NCBI GenBank assembly: GCA_030062745.1
Contig: CP099844.1
Span: 19,468,596 to 19,532,595 of the forward strand
Source: Capitulum mitella
Taxonomy: Eukaryota > Arthropoda > Thecostraca > Pollicipedomorpha > Pollicipedidae
Reading direction: 5' to 3'
DNA length: 64,000 nucleotides
Part shown: piece after piece, positions 35,401-46,611 of the stretch
Position numbering within the stretch: the first letter of the stretch is position 1
How the letters are laid out: each line of letters starts with the position of its first letter
Position numbers and translations under genes: made by a program
The notes under the pieces: model-generated
What the model was told of the DNA's origin: nothing
What the model saw: the letters and a program-made list of their open reading frames with translations, nothing else
Database searches by the model: none

Positions 35401-36279
35401 CTTAACTTTAAAATTATTCTGCCGTCACCGCTGGTATACGCACAATGATAATGCACCTGTATTTATAGCGATAACAGATCAAGATCCCTGAACTAAACGT
35501 AATGTATGCAGATGTAGCAAGAACAAGTAACCGCGGTAACATCGATCTGTCCAGCCTTTAACCCGTGGGGTTACGGAATTTTTTATCTGATATGTCATCA
35601 TTTCCACCCTGGAAGCTACCCTGTAGTGTCCCCGACACCGTCGTCTCGAAGTCATGATGCAATAAGTGCTCGCAGCTGACGACCGTCCGTAATACGACCT
35701 TGATCTACTTCAGGCGAATAACAAGATATCGTGCAGTGCTCGGCATGTTACCTTATCCACGAACTTGAGAGAACAAAACAAACTTCAGGACCGTCTCGTA
35801 CACACGGGACGTGAAGTTTACGAACTAGGAAACACGTGCATCCAGGATCGAAGCCAAGATTTTGCCAAGAAGGGGGCCAGGTTAAACTCAACCCACCGTC
35901 AAAACTGGAAACTTTTTAGATTTTGATGTTATTTTTGAGTTCCTGTGTTTTTGCGTATTTTTATTCCTGACACGAAAAAACTTCCACTCAGTCGAGGGGG
36001 AAGATGGGGGGCCTTTAGCCCCCCTTGGCTACGCTCATGTGGCCAGTATATATCACTGGCTCTTGAGCAAATTAAAAGAAAATATGGACCACGCACGGAT
36101 TGGATACGTAAAAGCAAGGGTATTATTCGCCAAGCCACATACCTCAGCATCCACGAGAGCCACTTCTTAGTCACAGAATCGTCCAGGTTATCTACGCCAT
36201 CTTTGACTAGGTTGGGCAGACTGCTCCGGCTGCCGAGACTGCCGGCGCTTCCGTAGTGTTTCAGCTTCTGCAGTGGCAT
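32496..36279 (-). CDS. Unidentified 236-residue protein, three exons; possibly JHBP/Grp7-allergen-like
   Basis: Minus-strand exons are 36279-36143 (ATG at 36279), 34123-33943 and 32888-32496 (stop TAG). Donors are GTATGT and GTAAAC; acceptors are CTGCAG and CTTCAG. Phases fit throughout, giving 711 nt. Exon 1 is basic with an amphipathic end (VTKKWLSWML). Exon 2 gives alternating hydrophobic strands around HLSGLTTLQRRGDASLEL. Exon 3 ends in a long charged helix (MFEHEARRQLEAALLQSDLE). A helix, a strand with a central GL motif, strands and a C-terminal helix is the order seen in juvenile-hormone-binding/Grp7-allergen-like lipid-binding proteins, but the match is loose and I infer it only weakly. 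No signal peptide is visible. The exon 2 acceptor has a poor pyrimidine tract, so a middle exon or another exon 2 start is possible. Confidence 0.55.
35008..35269 (+). mobile_element. hAT-type MITE (family C, copy 2), 262 bp, perfect 8-bp TSD
   Basis: Ends are CAGGCACGTAGCCAGGATT and ...TTTGGCTACGTCCCTG. The direct repeat ctgtcagc flanks it exactly (35000-35007 and 35270-35277). It is a full-length relative of 13836-14144. It lies in intron 1 of the minus-strand 236-residue gene. Confidence 0.9.
35841..36039 (+). mobile_element. Degraded hAT-type MITE
   Basis: caggatcgaagccaagatttt at the left and ccttggctacgctcatg at the right resemble family C ends, with a G-rich tract inside each. The termini and target duplication are eroded. 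Confidence 0.45.
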
Positions 36280-36600
36280 CGTCGGCCGCTCACCGCACCG
36301 CACGGTCTCGCCGGAGCTGCACCGCCCGCCGACTGGCCGCGTCGTGCCTCTAGTGTGGAGCCGGCGCCCGAGGCGGCCCCCTCCGAGTGGCTCGGAGCCG
36401 GCTCGGGCGGGTCTGGGAAGGCCGCCGACGCACCTGTCGTCACACCTGTGGTGGTGCCGCCGCCGGACCGGGGCGGGTCCGGCCGGGACGGAGGGCCGCG
36501 CACGGCGCTGTGTAACCACACGGCGCTGCGCTGCCGTGTAACCAAACCAATGCCAAGTCTGAGGTAGCGTAAGGGGCAGCTACTGTAATGGCGCCGGACT
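36280..36600 (-). promoter_or_regulatory. CpG-rich region upstream of the 236-residue gene
   Basis: A block with dense CpG lies immediately 5' of the ATG at 36279. It is open on several frames because of its composition. It probably holds the promoter and 5' UTR; I identified no TATA box or initiator with certainty. Confidence 0.35.
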
Positions 36601-36632
36601 TCCGGACGGAACACCAGGAACGGACATGAACA

Positions 36633-36666
36633 CTCATCCAAGCTACCGACGCGTAGCTTGGATGAG
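36633..36666. repeat. Perfect 14-bp hairpin, 6-nt loop
   Basis: ctcatccaagctac (36633-36646) pairs with gtagcttggatgag (36653-36666) without mismatch around cgacgc. It lies upstream of the minus-strand gene. Confidence 0.9.
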
Positions 36667-37184
36667 AGACATGGGGTTTATGTTCCATGTCTGAGCCTGT
36701 CTCTCCTGCCGAGTTCCCATTCTGCGCGACTTTTCCAGGTCAGCACCATGATTCAGTTTGCCATGGACAAGGGATCAAGAGTGTCCGTGTTGGGGGGGGG
36801 GACAGCAGGGGGACCGTGGGCCTCCGGGGCCTCCAGGACTTCGGAACTACCCTGACTTGGGGGCCACCGAAGGCGATATCGGATCTAGAGCGCAGGTCAA
36901 ACCTATCGTTCAAGCGTCAAGGACGGTACCTGAATTCTTTCAAGAATAAAACAAGATCGGTTTTCCGAAGCCGAAGGTTGTATGCTTTCGTAAAGCCTTG
37001 AAGAGACTTGCACCTATTGTGTTTTAAGTTGATGTTTGTACATGCCTCCCATCACAGGGCAATTAATGAGTAGTGCGACAGTATCCCTCATACAAAGTTA
37101 ACCAAGGCAGTAGAGAGCCGATAACTTTAGAGGACAGCAGCCCTACTGGCCTGGCCCACCCTTCACCATCGGTCTGCGATCACT

Positions 37185-37345
37185 TCAGTCGTGTCGGTGG
37201 TTCAGGTGATAGGGAGTCTGTCACCGTTTCCCGTCCTGTCCTGGCAGCGTGGGTTCGAGTCGCCTGGTCGCTCGTTACTTCTCCCGAGGGTCACTTGGCA
37301 ACTGACCTATAGAGGCGTCCACTGGCTACCACGTGACCGTGCCGT
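37185..37345 (+). repeat. Possible tRNA-derived repeat
   Basis: gtggttcaggtgatagggag (37197-37216) resembles a D-arm/A-box region. Downstream, gggttcgagtcgcc near 37252 is a good B box at a suitable distance. There is no closed acceptor stem, so at most this is a SINE-like fragment. Confidence 0.35.
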
Positions 37346-37517
37346 TCATGTTGGTACGTTGAACTTCTGCCTTGAAACTGTGCCGTGGACCTGGAATTAC
37401 GCTAGCAGGTGCGGGAATCAGAGTTCGTACAAGCACTGCCCAGCGGGACTGATTCCAAAACACCCTAGAAATGCATTCGAACCAAATTTATATAAAAAGA
37501 AAGGGTACGGCACATAA

Positions 37518-37690
37518 TCAGGGCACGATTCCGGCGACGTCTGCTACGGTTCGCTCGCCGGTGGCGGAAGGTTTTGGCGGTCTGTCGCTGTCGGTGGCAG
37601 CCCCCATCTCTGTAGAGGTGGCGGTCGTGACGTCGGAGCCGGCCGACCTTGAGGCCTTTTGTTCGACCGACTTCAGAGGCCTGTACACTG
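37518..37690 (-). CDS. Possible terminal exon of an unknown gene
   Basis: On the minus strand a CpG-rich open frame follows a gtgtacag acceptor-like site and ends in TGA at 37518-37520. It reads Ser/Thr/Ala/Pro-rich (TATSTEMGAATDSDRPPKPS). The composition is exon-like, but no partner exon was found and the predicted protein is low-complexity. Confidence 0.2.
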
Positions 37691-37776
37691 CCTGGTTCAA
37701 ATGCTCAGTAGTCCGAAACGCAATCAATAATATCACACACATCTTTCTGGAATTATTTTAAAATGATCCACTCAAC

Positions 37777-37952
37777 CACGGGCGCAGCCAGGATTTTCTT
37801 AAGGGGGTGGGGGCGGAGCTAAGTAAGTGGTGGTGAACTGAAATCATACGAAAACCGCCTGCCGGGAAGACGATGTGCAATGGTTTTCACAAAACATGCG
37901 GGCCTGGAGGAGGGGGGCGGGCCCCGGCACCCCTCTATTGGCTGCGCCAATG
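37777..37952. mobile_element. hAT-type MITE (family B), 176 bp
   Basis: Left end cacgggcgcagccaggattt, right end attggctgcgccaatg. Flanks are cactcaac and cgctcagc (6/8). It shares tgaactgaaatcatacgaaa, ccgcctgccgggaagacga and gcaatggttttc with 9370-9511. Confidence 0.7.
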
Positions 37953-38453
37953 CGCTCAGCACCATCGACAGCTCTGGCCATTTTGACCGTTAAAGGCGCC
38001 ACCAAGAAACATGGACGAACGGATGAACCATAATTCATAATACAGACCATATCTGTCGCATGAAATGCGACCACGAATTTCCGTTAGTAGACATTTTTGG
38101 TTTCTTTCATTTTTTTATCCCCCTTGCTTGTTTCCATTAGTCGGAAGTTATATGTTAAAAAAGGAAAATAAGTTAAAGAAAAAAAGAAAGTTAAAAGTTA
38201 AAGAAAGAAATATATCGTAACCGAAATCTATTATAGCACTGCCTCCTTTCGATAGTTAACACTCCGGCGTTTTGTCACACGGTATTTTTGAGGCACTGAC
38301 TATAAATACTCATGCATTAACTCATTAAAAGCCGTAAAATCGAGCCGCATACACACGGTCGTGTCGCAAGTGGATATGGGAAGTTCGTACAAAACTACCG
38401 TAATTACAAGTCCAGACCAGCTTTGTGACTTCATGGTATGAAAAGATACGTTG

Positions 38454-38454
<1 letters not shown>

Positions 38455-38519
<65 letters not shown>

Positions 38520-38634
38520 TTAAGACGTACCGTTATAAAGGTACATCTTAAGGAGTGTCAAAAGGCTGTGTCAAAAGGAGTGTCAAAAAGCTGTGTCTGC
38601 AGTGTCAAAAAGCTGTGTCTGCAGTGTCAAAAAA
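38455..38634. repeat. (TA)n tract, hairpin and 26-bp tandem repeats
   Basis: A pure TA tract of about 31 units (38456-38517) is followed by the inverted repeat cttaagacgtacc / ggtacatcttaag (38519-38531, 38540-38552; 12/13 pairs). Then come four imperfect copies of agtgtcaaaaagctgtgtc(tgc) to 38634. Confidence 0.85.
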
Positions 38635-39176
38635 GCAAGCAATCAATTTTATGTATGCATACCATCATCAATCACGCGCTTATTATTGTAAATGGCGCCT
38701 TTGTACTTTTTTGCGAATCACTGACCCCCTATGGAGAAGTCATACCAATATATGCCGAATTTTATGGACGATTTATGTAACAGAACGACCGTTGTGTTTC
38801 AATATTTCGGAGAACATTATCGATAAGTAACCGAGTGAAGTGTCATGGGTTCATATGCAATCAGCGACGTTTTTCGAACTCACTTTCAACTGTCTATTTA
38901 GTAGCTTTGCTTAAATCTATTAATGGCAAGTCGACTAAAATGGTTATAAATCTATAACAGGCCCTTTACGCGAAAGACATCAGCAACGCAATGCACGGGC
39001 GTTGTGAACAAAATTATATAAAAGAGTGGCAGCATCAATTTTGGAAACCGCGGTTCTTTCGGAATCGCATTTGTAAAATCCTTAATTAAAAATTATCAAC
39101 ACAAATTATCAATTATTGTCAATACAGAATTCAAGGCGTCCTGGGAAATTACGCAGGTTAAATTGTCGTTAACAAT

Positions 39177-40275
39177 ATGGGTCCCGCCCCTGATCAAAGA
39201 AAATTGCATGGCGATAAATGTAACAAAAAATATGTGTACGACATAGATGCGAGAGAAGGTGGGTTTCGTCAAGATTTCGGTAACTCGCTTTTCTCCAAGT
39301 TTGGTGCAGCAAATACAAGTGTTTATTTGGATCACCGTTACACACGACAATGGGAGGAGTTCATGGGCAGGCAGAAGTTCACAGAGTAAGTTGTACGTGA
39401 TTTCTGAGCACAGTTTTTGTAGAATGGTTGTAACGAGATGTAATGGTGACAGTCATCATGATTTACTATCATCCTCGGGTGATATGTACCAGGCAGTCAC
39501 GAAGCTGTGTTGCCTGTGTGCTTGTGTTTTATTGGCTACTTTGTAGCATATTTGCAGTACTTGGAGAGGCTTGTCGATCGTTTCTTCCGCCTTCCAAGCC
39601 GATTTTTTAACGGGAATCATTCAATCTTAACGTAAACGAATATTTGGTATGACTTGTTCATGGTTGAGCCGTCCGCTGGGAACGATATAAAGCTATAACA
39701 AACTATTGCGAATACCAATAGTCATTGGATGAAATTGCCATAAAATCCGAGTCATTAACGCGCAAATCAGCAAAACAGGTCTCTGGTTCATGTAAGATTC
39801 ATTTATTTTTTTCGTAACTTTTACTATTGTGTGTGTAAGATGTAGTGAAAGATCTATTAAAATCGTACAAGAACAATTGATTAAACGAAACGTCACGGAA
39901 ACGTCGTGTTGGAAAAGTGAGCATTTAACAAATTACACTACACCGAGCAGTGCATTTGGTTTGTTCCTCACGATCAACGAGTTCACGTGACTTGACTAGC
40001 CTGCACCCGGTCCGTTTTCCAGCATCCACAACGTGTCGACGCTGCAGTTCGGCTCGGCTGCCGACCTGCATTCCGGCGAGCCCCGGCAGTGGGCCTACAC
40101 GGAGCGGCCCAATGGCGACTACCGCTACTACGAGCGGCGCCACTTCCGAGGCTGCACTGACAGCTACCTGGACCACTTCATGAACCTGGACAAGACCGAG
40201 TACGGCCGACTGTGCCCGCCGGCGCGGCCCTGCCGCCAGTGGTGGTTGCCGCTCTCTCAGATGCCTATTCGCTAG
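39177..40275 (+). CDS. Unidentified 153-residue protein, two exons
   Basis: Exons 39177-39385 and 40023-40275 join in phase 2 (GA|C). The donor is GTAAGT, the acceptor tccgttttccag, and the stop TAG is at 40273-40275; the total is 462 nt. The protein is rich in Tyr, Trp, Arg and Asp (RYTRQWEEFMGRQKF; PRQWAYTERPNGDYRYYERR; CTDSYLDHFMNL), with no signal peptide or membrane segment. Short aromatic-charged proteins of this kind are common among axonemal microtubule-associated (CFAP-type) proteins, but I cannot match it to one and treat that as a guess. Exon 2 composition (GC-rich third positions) is strongly exon-like. Exon 1 upstream of about residue 45 is AT-rich and less certain, so the true start may lie in an upstream exon. 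AATAAA lies at 40644. Confidence 0.55.
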
Positions 40276-40643
40276 GCGCGGTGTGCGGCGGAAAGAAATG
40301 ACGTAGAGGTGGTTGTATGCAGAGACGTTTCGGCTTTACCGAGAACCGCCCCTGCAGGTCGGTGTCGATTTGTTACTTGTAGCGTTGATGTATTGCGCAA
40401 TGCGTTTTCATTTCGATTCATTTCAGTTGATGTCACCAGTATGATCACGATTAGTCTCTTTCTCGATGAACTCTTGATACGGTGTTGCTTTTTTTGTATC
40501 GCGTACGCGGCAGTGGTGAGGCACTCTCTTCGCGTGCCCATTTTCATGGTTCGTCAGGAACGCAAGCCAGTTGTGCTGAGAAAGGTGTAACATTTTGTGG
40601 ATACAAACTATCTAAAGGTCTTCGTAAGCCTAACATTTTGCTG

Positions 40644-40649
40644 AATAAA
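40644..40649 (+). terminator. Poly(A) signal AATAAA
   Basis: tgctgAATAAAaactag lies about 370 nt after the stop codon of the 153-residue protein. Confidence 0.6.
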
Positions 40650-42475
40650 AACTAGTCTTCTTGTCTTTTCCTTGGTTAATGATGTGTAAGTCTTATATTA
40701 AATGGAATGACTGAAAAACGTTTGCGCCAAACATATCACAGGTACAGTCGTTTTGGGGAATTTACAACTTAGTCTGTTTCCCCATTGTACCACGCTATAC
40801 ATACTAACAAGTTGAATGCGGGAATGGTCGTTAGCAGCATCGCAAAAAAGGCAAAATGGATATCGTGATCTGTCTCATCTAGGCGGGCCTATTTATCGAC
40901 ATCGATAAAATAGCTCGTGACACTTAACTTCGTGACGCTTAAAGGCCGTGCGCCACCTGACACGGAACAACCGAAGCTCGGCCATAACGTAACGGGGACA
41001 GAATGAATAAATATACAAACAATCGTGTGCTAGGGTCGAAAATATCTAAAACTGTTGCAGATGAGAAAGTCATAATGAAATCCTGGTGTAAAACAGCACG
41101 GCATGCTATCATTCATAAGTGGCGCGCTGTCGCGAACTGGCACGTTATCCTTCGTGAAGCTGGGACACAGCCGTCTCCCTAACTTAACTCTGCCTACACA
41201 GCCGATGGACGTTGATTGGAAGTTATCTTGCTACATGTTGTTAATATTCTTCTGGACAGGATTGGTGGATACTGGGGTTAAGTTCTAAGAATGTTTAGAC
41301 ATCTCAGAAATTCAAGGTCCGCCATTGGTGGACCTTGATGGATTGGTGGATGGATGGATGGATGGATGGAAAGGTGGATGGATCCACCTTGGTGGATTCA
41401 AACCAATGGTGGTATTTCTATAATAATATAGAAATGTGGCGAAATATTGCTATCAATGCACTTGTATTTCCCAGTAAACATGCTCATGCAGAAAACCCCT
41501 CATAAACACAAGAATGTTACAAAGGACTAATTCCATGAACTTCAATGTAATAAATGGCATGGCTCATTGTAAGCTCTGGCACCTGGCACTAGCTCAGGCA
41601 CTGTCAGATCACACGAGTAAAACACAGCCAGATACAATGCTCTCCAAAGAACGCAGATAACGCGAAGGGCCGACCCCTACCAGGAGCCGTCCAATGAGAC
41701 GCGCTTCACTGGATGCTTCATTGTGCGTCCAATGAAGTCCGCAGCAGGACTGGGCGCGACCGCTCGGAGCGCACGCCGGCGCCGACGTGACCCGGCCGGC
41801 CCGGACTGGCCAATCACAGCAGGTTCAGAATGGTGTGCCGATTCTCCTGAGAACAGATTTAAACACGGACGACTAACGCAACAGTGCCAAAGTCTTTTCA
41901 AGTCATCAACGCGAACATCAACACGCGGCAGTTTCTCAAACAATGCAGTTAACTGCACAATAATCATGCATCCTCATCACACCAGGCATTAATACGAAAG
42001 TGCCTCCCTACAAAACACCGCACGATAATGTTTGTGCAGCGCCAAGGTAACGTGGCAGCCGTCAGCAAAACATTAAGAAACACGATGGGGACCAAAAAAG
42101 CCAAAAAACAAAGAACAAAAAAAAAACAAGTACGAAAGCAAAGCAAGGGAACGGGAACTGGGATAATGACGTTCACTGGATGGCAGGATCATTCCTGTTC
42201 GATTAGCCCATTTAATTACTGCTACGTTGAGTGAGAACAGCAACAAACCAGGGCCTCTGCAGTACTCCTACCACGCAAACCAAATCGCAAAACTTAATTA
42301 CCCTCATTAATTCTGCAACATCAACACCAAAAACCTGTTGACTAGGACGTATCAAGTAATCATAGTGAATGGTGACCATAACATATGCACGGCCCATCAT
42401 TACGATGTGCAAATTTGATGCGTCTATTAAAATGATCTCTGCCACCAAGCTGGGTTTCAAGGACCAATACGGCGA
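40650..42475. other. Intergenic, with GGAT-type microsatellite and CCAAT cluster
   Basis: 41310-41400 is ggatggat-type repeat with a hairpin (aaggtccgcc..ggtggacctt). 41680-41830 is GC-rich with three CCAAT boxes. The rest, to the granulin stop codon at 42476, shows no gene. An A-rich lysine-coding stretch lies at 42090-42150. Confidence 0.45.
41691..41814. promoter_or_regulatory. Cluster of three CCAAT boxes in a GC-rich island
   Basis: CCAAT occurs on the plus strand at 41691-41695, 41729-41733 and 41810-41814 (the last as tggCCAATcac), within about 150 bp of CpG-rich DNA surrounded by AT-rich sequence. It resembles a housekeeping promoter, but no gene start was identified next to it. Confidence 0.35.
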
Positions 42476-44181
42476 CTAGGGGCGAATCTGCCAGCGCACC
42501 TTGAGACAGGTGCGCTCTTTGACGTCACACTTGGTGCCCTGTGGGCAGCAGTGGATGTGGTCCTGACAGCAGACGGCGTGCGGCTCCGGACAGCAGGCGT
42601 AGCCGCTGCTGGCCAACTTGCAGCAGGTGGCCTGCGGACTACACGTCGTTTTCTTGTCCGGACAGGTGTCGGCGACGCGCACCGACGACCGGGCGCCCTC
42701 CAGACGCACCGCGGGCCCGCCGGTCCAGTTCGGCAGGCACATCGAGTGCACCATGTCGCAATGGTAGTCTGCCGCCACAGACAAGCCGCCATCAGGACAC
42801 AACGCGGCCGACACCACACGGCGTGTTTCGTACTAAGCTACCACAGGTGGAATATGACAAATAATGGCTTTACCCACGATCTGTGGGGGGGGGGGAGGCA
42901 CGAGACACAAGACGAGAAAAGCAGGGGCACGTCTTCAAATTTTCCTCCACCTTATATAAAAATCTCCCACTTTCGTAATCAAACAGCGCAAAATGTTACC
43001 AAGTTTTCAACAGCTTATGGTGCATCAACTGTGCATATTTTTGGAAAAAATTGTGTTAGGGAAATCCATGGCCATGTGAACATGGCACAATGCAGACGGC
43101 GTTTTACGATTTTGCCGAGCTTTTAGTTTCTTTGCCCTTTATCGATAGACTGGTGGTGCACGATGGCTTGGCTAATATGCAGTATGTGTTATAATGCATG
43201 GGAAGTTATCATAGGTCATGTTTAACAGCTAAGATATTTTTTTAAAAAATAGGGTGAATTTACATTGAAAAATCATTCCATACAACTGTCATTTCAAGAT
43301 CTTCTGGTGCAAACAGTAGTAGTGTATTTGAACAGTTCAGGTGCATTTGAAGAAGTCTTAATGTACTTGTGGGATTTGGTGTGCCATACAAAGCATAATT
43401 TAAACTAACACTTAATTTACCACTAAGTACCACACAATCTAGGAAGACCAGTACCACCATTTTTGTCAAAGATTTATATTGGCATCAGGTGAAAATTTTC
43501 GCTATGTACCCTGCCATATGAAACAATGCATGATGACGGAAATCTCCGTTTTGTACACAAAAAGGCTGGCACAAGGGGTTCAAAAAATTTGTCATAACAA
43601 AGGTGGTGTTGTTGCAGGCAATCAATGGTTGTTTGAATCACCCAAACACCATCAATTTGTTTTAGAGTTATTGAGTGGGGAATATCTGACTTCATCCAAC
43701 AAAGTGCAAGGTGCTGCAACACCTCATGAGCTGGGTTGATGTCACTGATTTACTTTTCAGCTTCACTTTTTAATGAATGAATTCTTTCAGTTTTTCAGAT
43801 ATTATATTTGAAATGATAAAAATCTTTTTTGGGAGCTGAAACAAGCACCTCTCTTTCTGCATGCATAACTTCATGCATGAATATTACCACTCACATAAAC
43901 ATAGGTTCCAGGCCTCACAAAAAAAAACAACAGACTACCTACTCCAGTATGAGGCTGTGCTTATATGTGCAGCTCAATCACAACTCACTTTTTGGACAAC
44001 AGTGGAGTCTGTCTGGGCAGCACACTGCATTCAGGAACGGGCAGCAGCCATACTGCTGATTGGCGTTGTTTGTGGGGCAGCAAGAGCCATCACTGCAACG
44101 GCTGCCATCTGGGCATATCTGGCCCTCGCCAGACACCAATGCAGCAGCAGCCATCACCAACAGAACATACTCCATTGCCAT
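42476..44181 (-). CDS. grn: Two-module granulin (progranulin-like), secreted
   Basis: Minus-strand exons are 44181-43989 and 42768-42476 (stop TAG), joined in phase 1 (A|AC). The donor is GTGAGT and the acceptor tgtggcggcag; total 486 nt, 161 residues. The ATG at 44181 sits in an ideal gccATGg context. The first of about 17 residues form a hydrophobic signal peptide (MEYVLLVMAAAALVSG). Two granulin modules follow, each with the paired CC..CCP..AVCC.D..HCCP....C pattern of a beta-hairpin stack. The first starts ICPDGSRCSDGSCC; the second starts TCPDKKTTC and ends CDVKERTCL. The intron interrupts module 1 just before its last two cysteines. Granulins are extracellular growth and immune modulators. 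This copy has far fewer modules than vertebrate progranulin (7.5), like other small invertebrate granulins. Confidence 0.9.
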
Positions 44182-45540
44182 GGCTTCTGGTTGCTGCTGG
44201 GTAGAGGGACCAGTTCTGGTCAGCAAGCCATACACTGATGCTTCTGTTACTGGTATGCAACATGCCATTGCCATACTGATCAGCTCATCCAAATGAGGCC
44301 CAGTTTGAGCATCATCAAAAAAACTGAGTGCCAATGTCTTTTCTTCAGCCTCAGGTGCCAAAAGACTGGGCCAGGGGTGTGGGAACTCCTTTGCACTTGG
44401 GAGAGGGGACAAAGAATAATTCTGGGTCATTTTCTTTAGTGAACCCCCATAGTTCATGGCCAATGCCAAATTTTGAAAATGCTGGGGAGTGGCTGCCCCA
44501 TCCCCTAGTTTTTGCATCCCTGGAATGGGCAGCATTACACATGATTACTTAACACTCATGCAGACATGTCACATAACATGGGTATGTCAGGTCAGGAACA
44601 CAACAAATGCAAACAAATGAAATGAAGATGAATCAGCATGAAATGTTAACTGTGACACACAAGTGACACAATATAACAAGACCAAAAAAAATTGTTGAAC
44701 TTACCAACACATCTTATTATGTATTGCCTAATATTGCAGGAAGTGCACTTAATGTCATGGATTCAATACAAAAGCCTTGCTTTACTCTTTGCCTGTTTGT
44801 TTGCAATTCAGACATATTTCTTGAATTAAGCTGAAGTGATGAACAATTTTGGCACAAGAAAATTCTTAACACCATTTCATACTTCAGTAAGGTTTTAAGT
44901 AGTGACAGTAGATTTTAGATATGGATTTTGGATATTGAAAACAATTAAAAGGATTTTCAGCATCTATTCAATTATGCATCGCTTTCCAAGGTTGCTTGAG
45001 AAACTATAGAAAAACATTTGACCTCATGACTCTCTGGAATGCAAGTCAGGTCAATGGCATGATGGTGCCTAATTTGCTGACACCTGAGTTACCATTATTT
45101 TCACCACAGTATACATTTTTGTCTTCCACAGAACTCTGGAAGTCCTCAAGACCCCAAATGAGCAGTGTAAAATGCATATGCCAAGTGTACACATCATGCC
45201 ATACAGCACTTGAGAACATGGCCCAAACTACAAGCATGGAATAACATCTTCATTCATTTTGTTCTGCTACTGGCTCAAAATATACCAGCCCCAGGGAAAT
45301 GGAAGTGGGCCATGATGTATTTGGGAGAAATCTTTCTGTGCAATAATACGATGGTGGTGCTATGAGCTCAGGAAATGAACGGTGAGGGGCGCATCCAAAA
45401 GATTGTGATCCCATGACCTTTCCCATTCCCGTCAAGCACACAAGTATGGTGCAAACTTTTTTCTGGCCAGTCTGCTGGTTTTTGTATAGGGCAAAGCACA
45501 CCACAAAGCATTCCTTAAAAATCGATTGAAAGACATAACT
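43150..45540. other. CpG-depleted block
   Basis: The sequence is AT-rich with very few CpG but frequent TpG and CpA; I count one CpG between 44581 and 45000 and none in 45001-45240. It covers granulin exon 1 and upstream sequence. No gene was recognised in 44200-46600 apart from granulin and the Naa10 3' UTR. Confidence 0.7.
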
Positions 45541-46605
45541 TGTGGTGTATGGTCCCTCCGAAATTGAACTGTACGGCCCAAGATAGTTACATTAACTCAC
45601 AGTAACATATTTTACCGGTGTCTTTTAGTTAAGTCAGACGTACCGCCGTTTCGGACGAGTCCCGTCCTGTTTTGAATCCGGTGCAGTTTGTTTGCTAGTG
45701 AGTTAGGACGTACAGCCTCTAGAGCCTAAGTGTCCGGAGTCTTGGGTCAGGAATGTCTTGTCTGGCGTCAGTCAGCCGTTTGCCAGTGCAGTTTGGGTGC
45801 GGTGCGGAGACATAATTATTGCCTGTGTTGTTTGTGTTGAATCAGGTTAAAAAGCTACCAAATCAAGAAAGTTTTTCTTTAATTGCAGACAGTCGAGTCT
45901 GTTGAAAGCAGCTCATTTTTTTGTGGCGCTGGGTAACATCTATGAAAGTGTTGCGGCAAAAAAGTTTTGAGATCAGTACAATGCGGCCAAAATTAAATAG
46001 GAAGATCCGCGTAACGGGGCGGTCCTTACTGGGCCTGACCCGCAAAAGCACAAAGCGTCCTTGCTTGTAAGACAACTGAGTAATGGAAAGCATTAAGAAC
46101 ATATTTTTTCGCACAAATGAAGTTAATCTGGGAAATGTGTGATGCCCGTTTGAAGTGTCTTATGCAGCGCTTCTGGGGATGCCAAGAGCCATGGTCAGTA
46201 ATTGGCTCATCGTAATTTTGTTGATGACACTAAATTTTCGCGTTTAAGACCACCAGTCTCGTGCATATGCTCTTCCACACAACACGTAATGGTAATAACA
46301 CATCGGACGGTTGGTTGGTTATTGGGATGCGACAAAGGCTTTTGACTGCCCATGCGTTTGGTGTCGCAACTTTTTCATTTGTTGCGGGACACGGCAAAAT
46401 GTCGCCATGGCCCTTCGAACATCAAGCGCGCATACTGAACGCCACTCCGCGCTGCTCTCACACTTCTGTACTGTGCAGAAAATCGTGCGTGCCGTAACTC
46501 ACCGTCCTTGGTGCCCAAGCCACTTGATTCAACCGACCCGTTCTCCAAGACAGTTTAAATCCACGGTACAGAAACAACTGGGAAATATTCGCTCTTGTGA
46601 GGTCA

Positions 46606-46611
46606 TTTATT
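46606..46611 (-). terminator. Poly(A) signal AATAAA of Naa10
   Basis: tttatt on the plus strand, about 195 nt downstream of the stop codon. Confidence 0.6.

Larger units (their letters stand above)
36667..39176. other. Intergenic stretch with weak coding hints
   Basis: It contains a short Gly-X-Y-like reading near 36800-36840, a possible minus-strand terminal exon at 37518-37690, a B-box-bearing tract near 37252, a MITE (37777-37952), a long TA tract and small tandem repeats (38455-38634). None supports a firm gene. Confidence 0.4.

Noticed and set aside
45600-45850. Possible LTR-like segment
   Set aside because: No matching second copy, primer-binding site or polypurine tract was found in the window.
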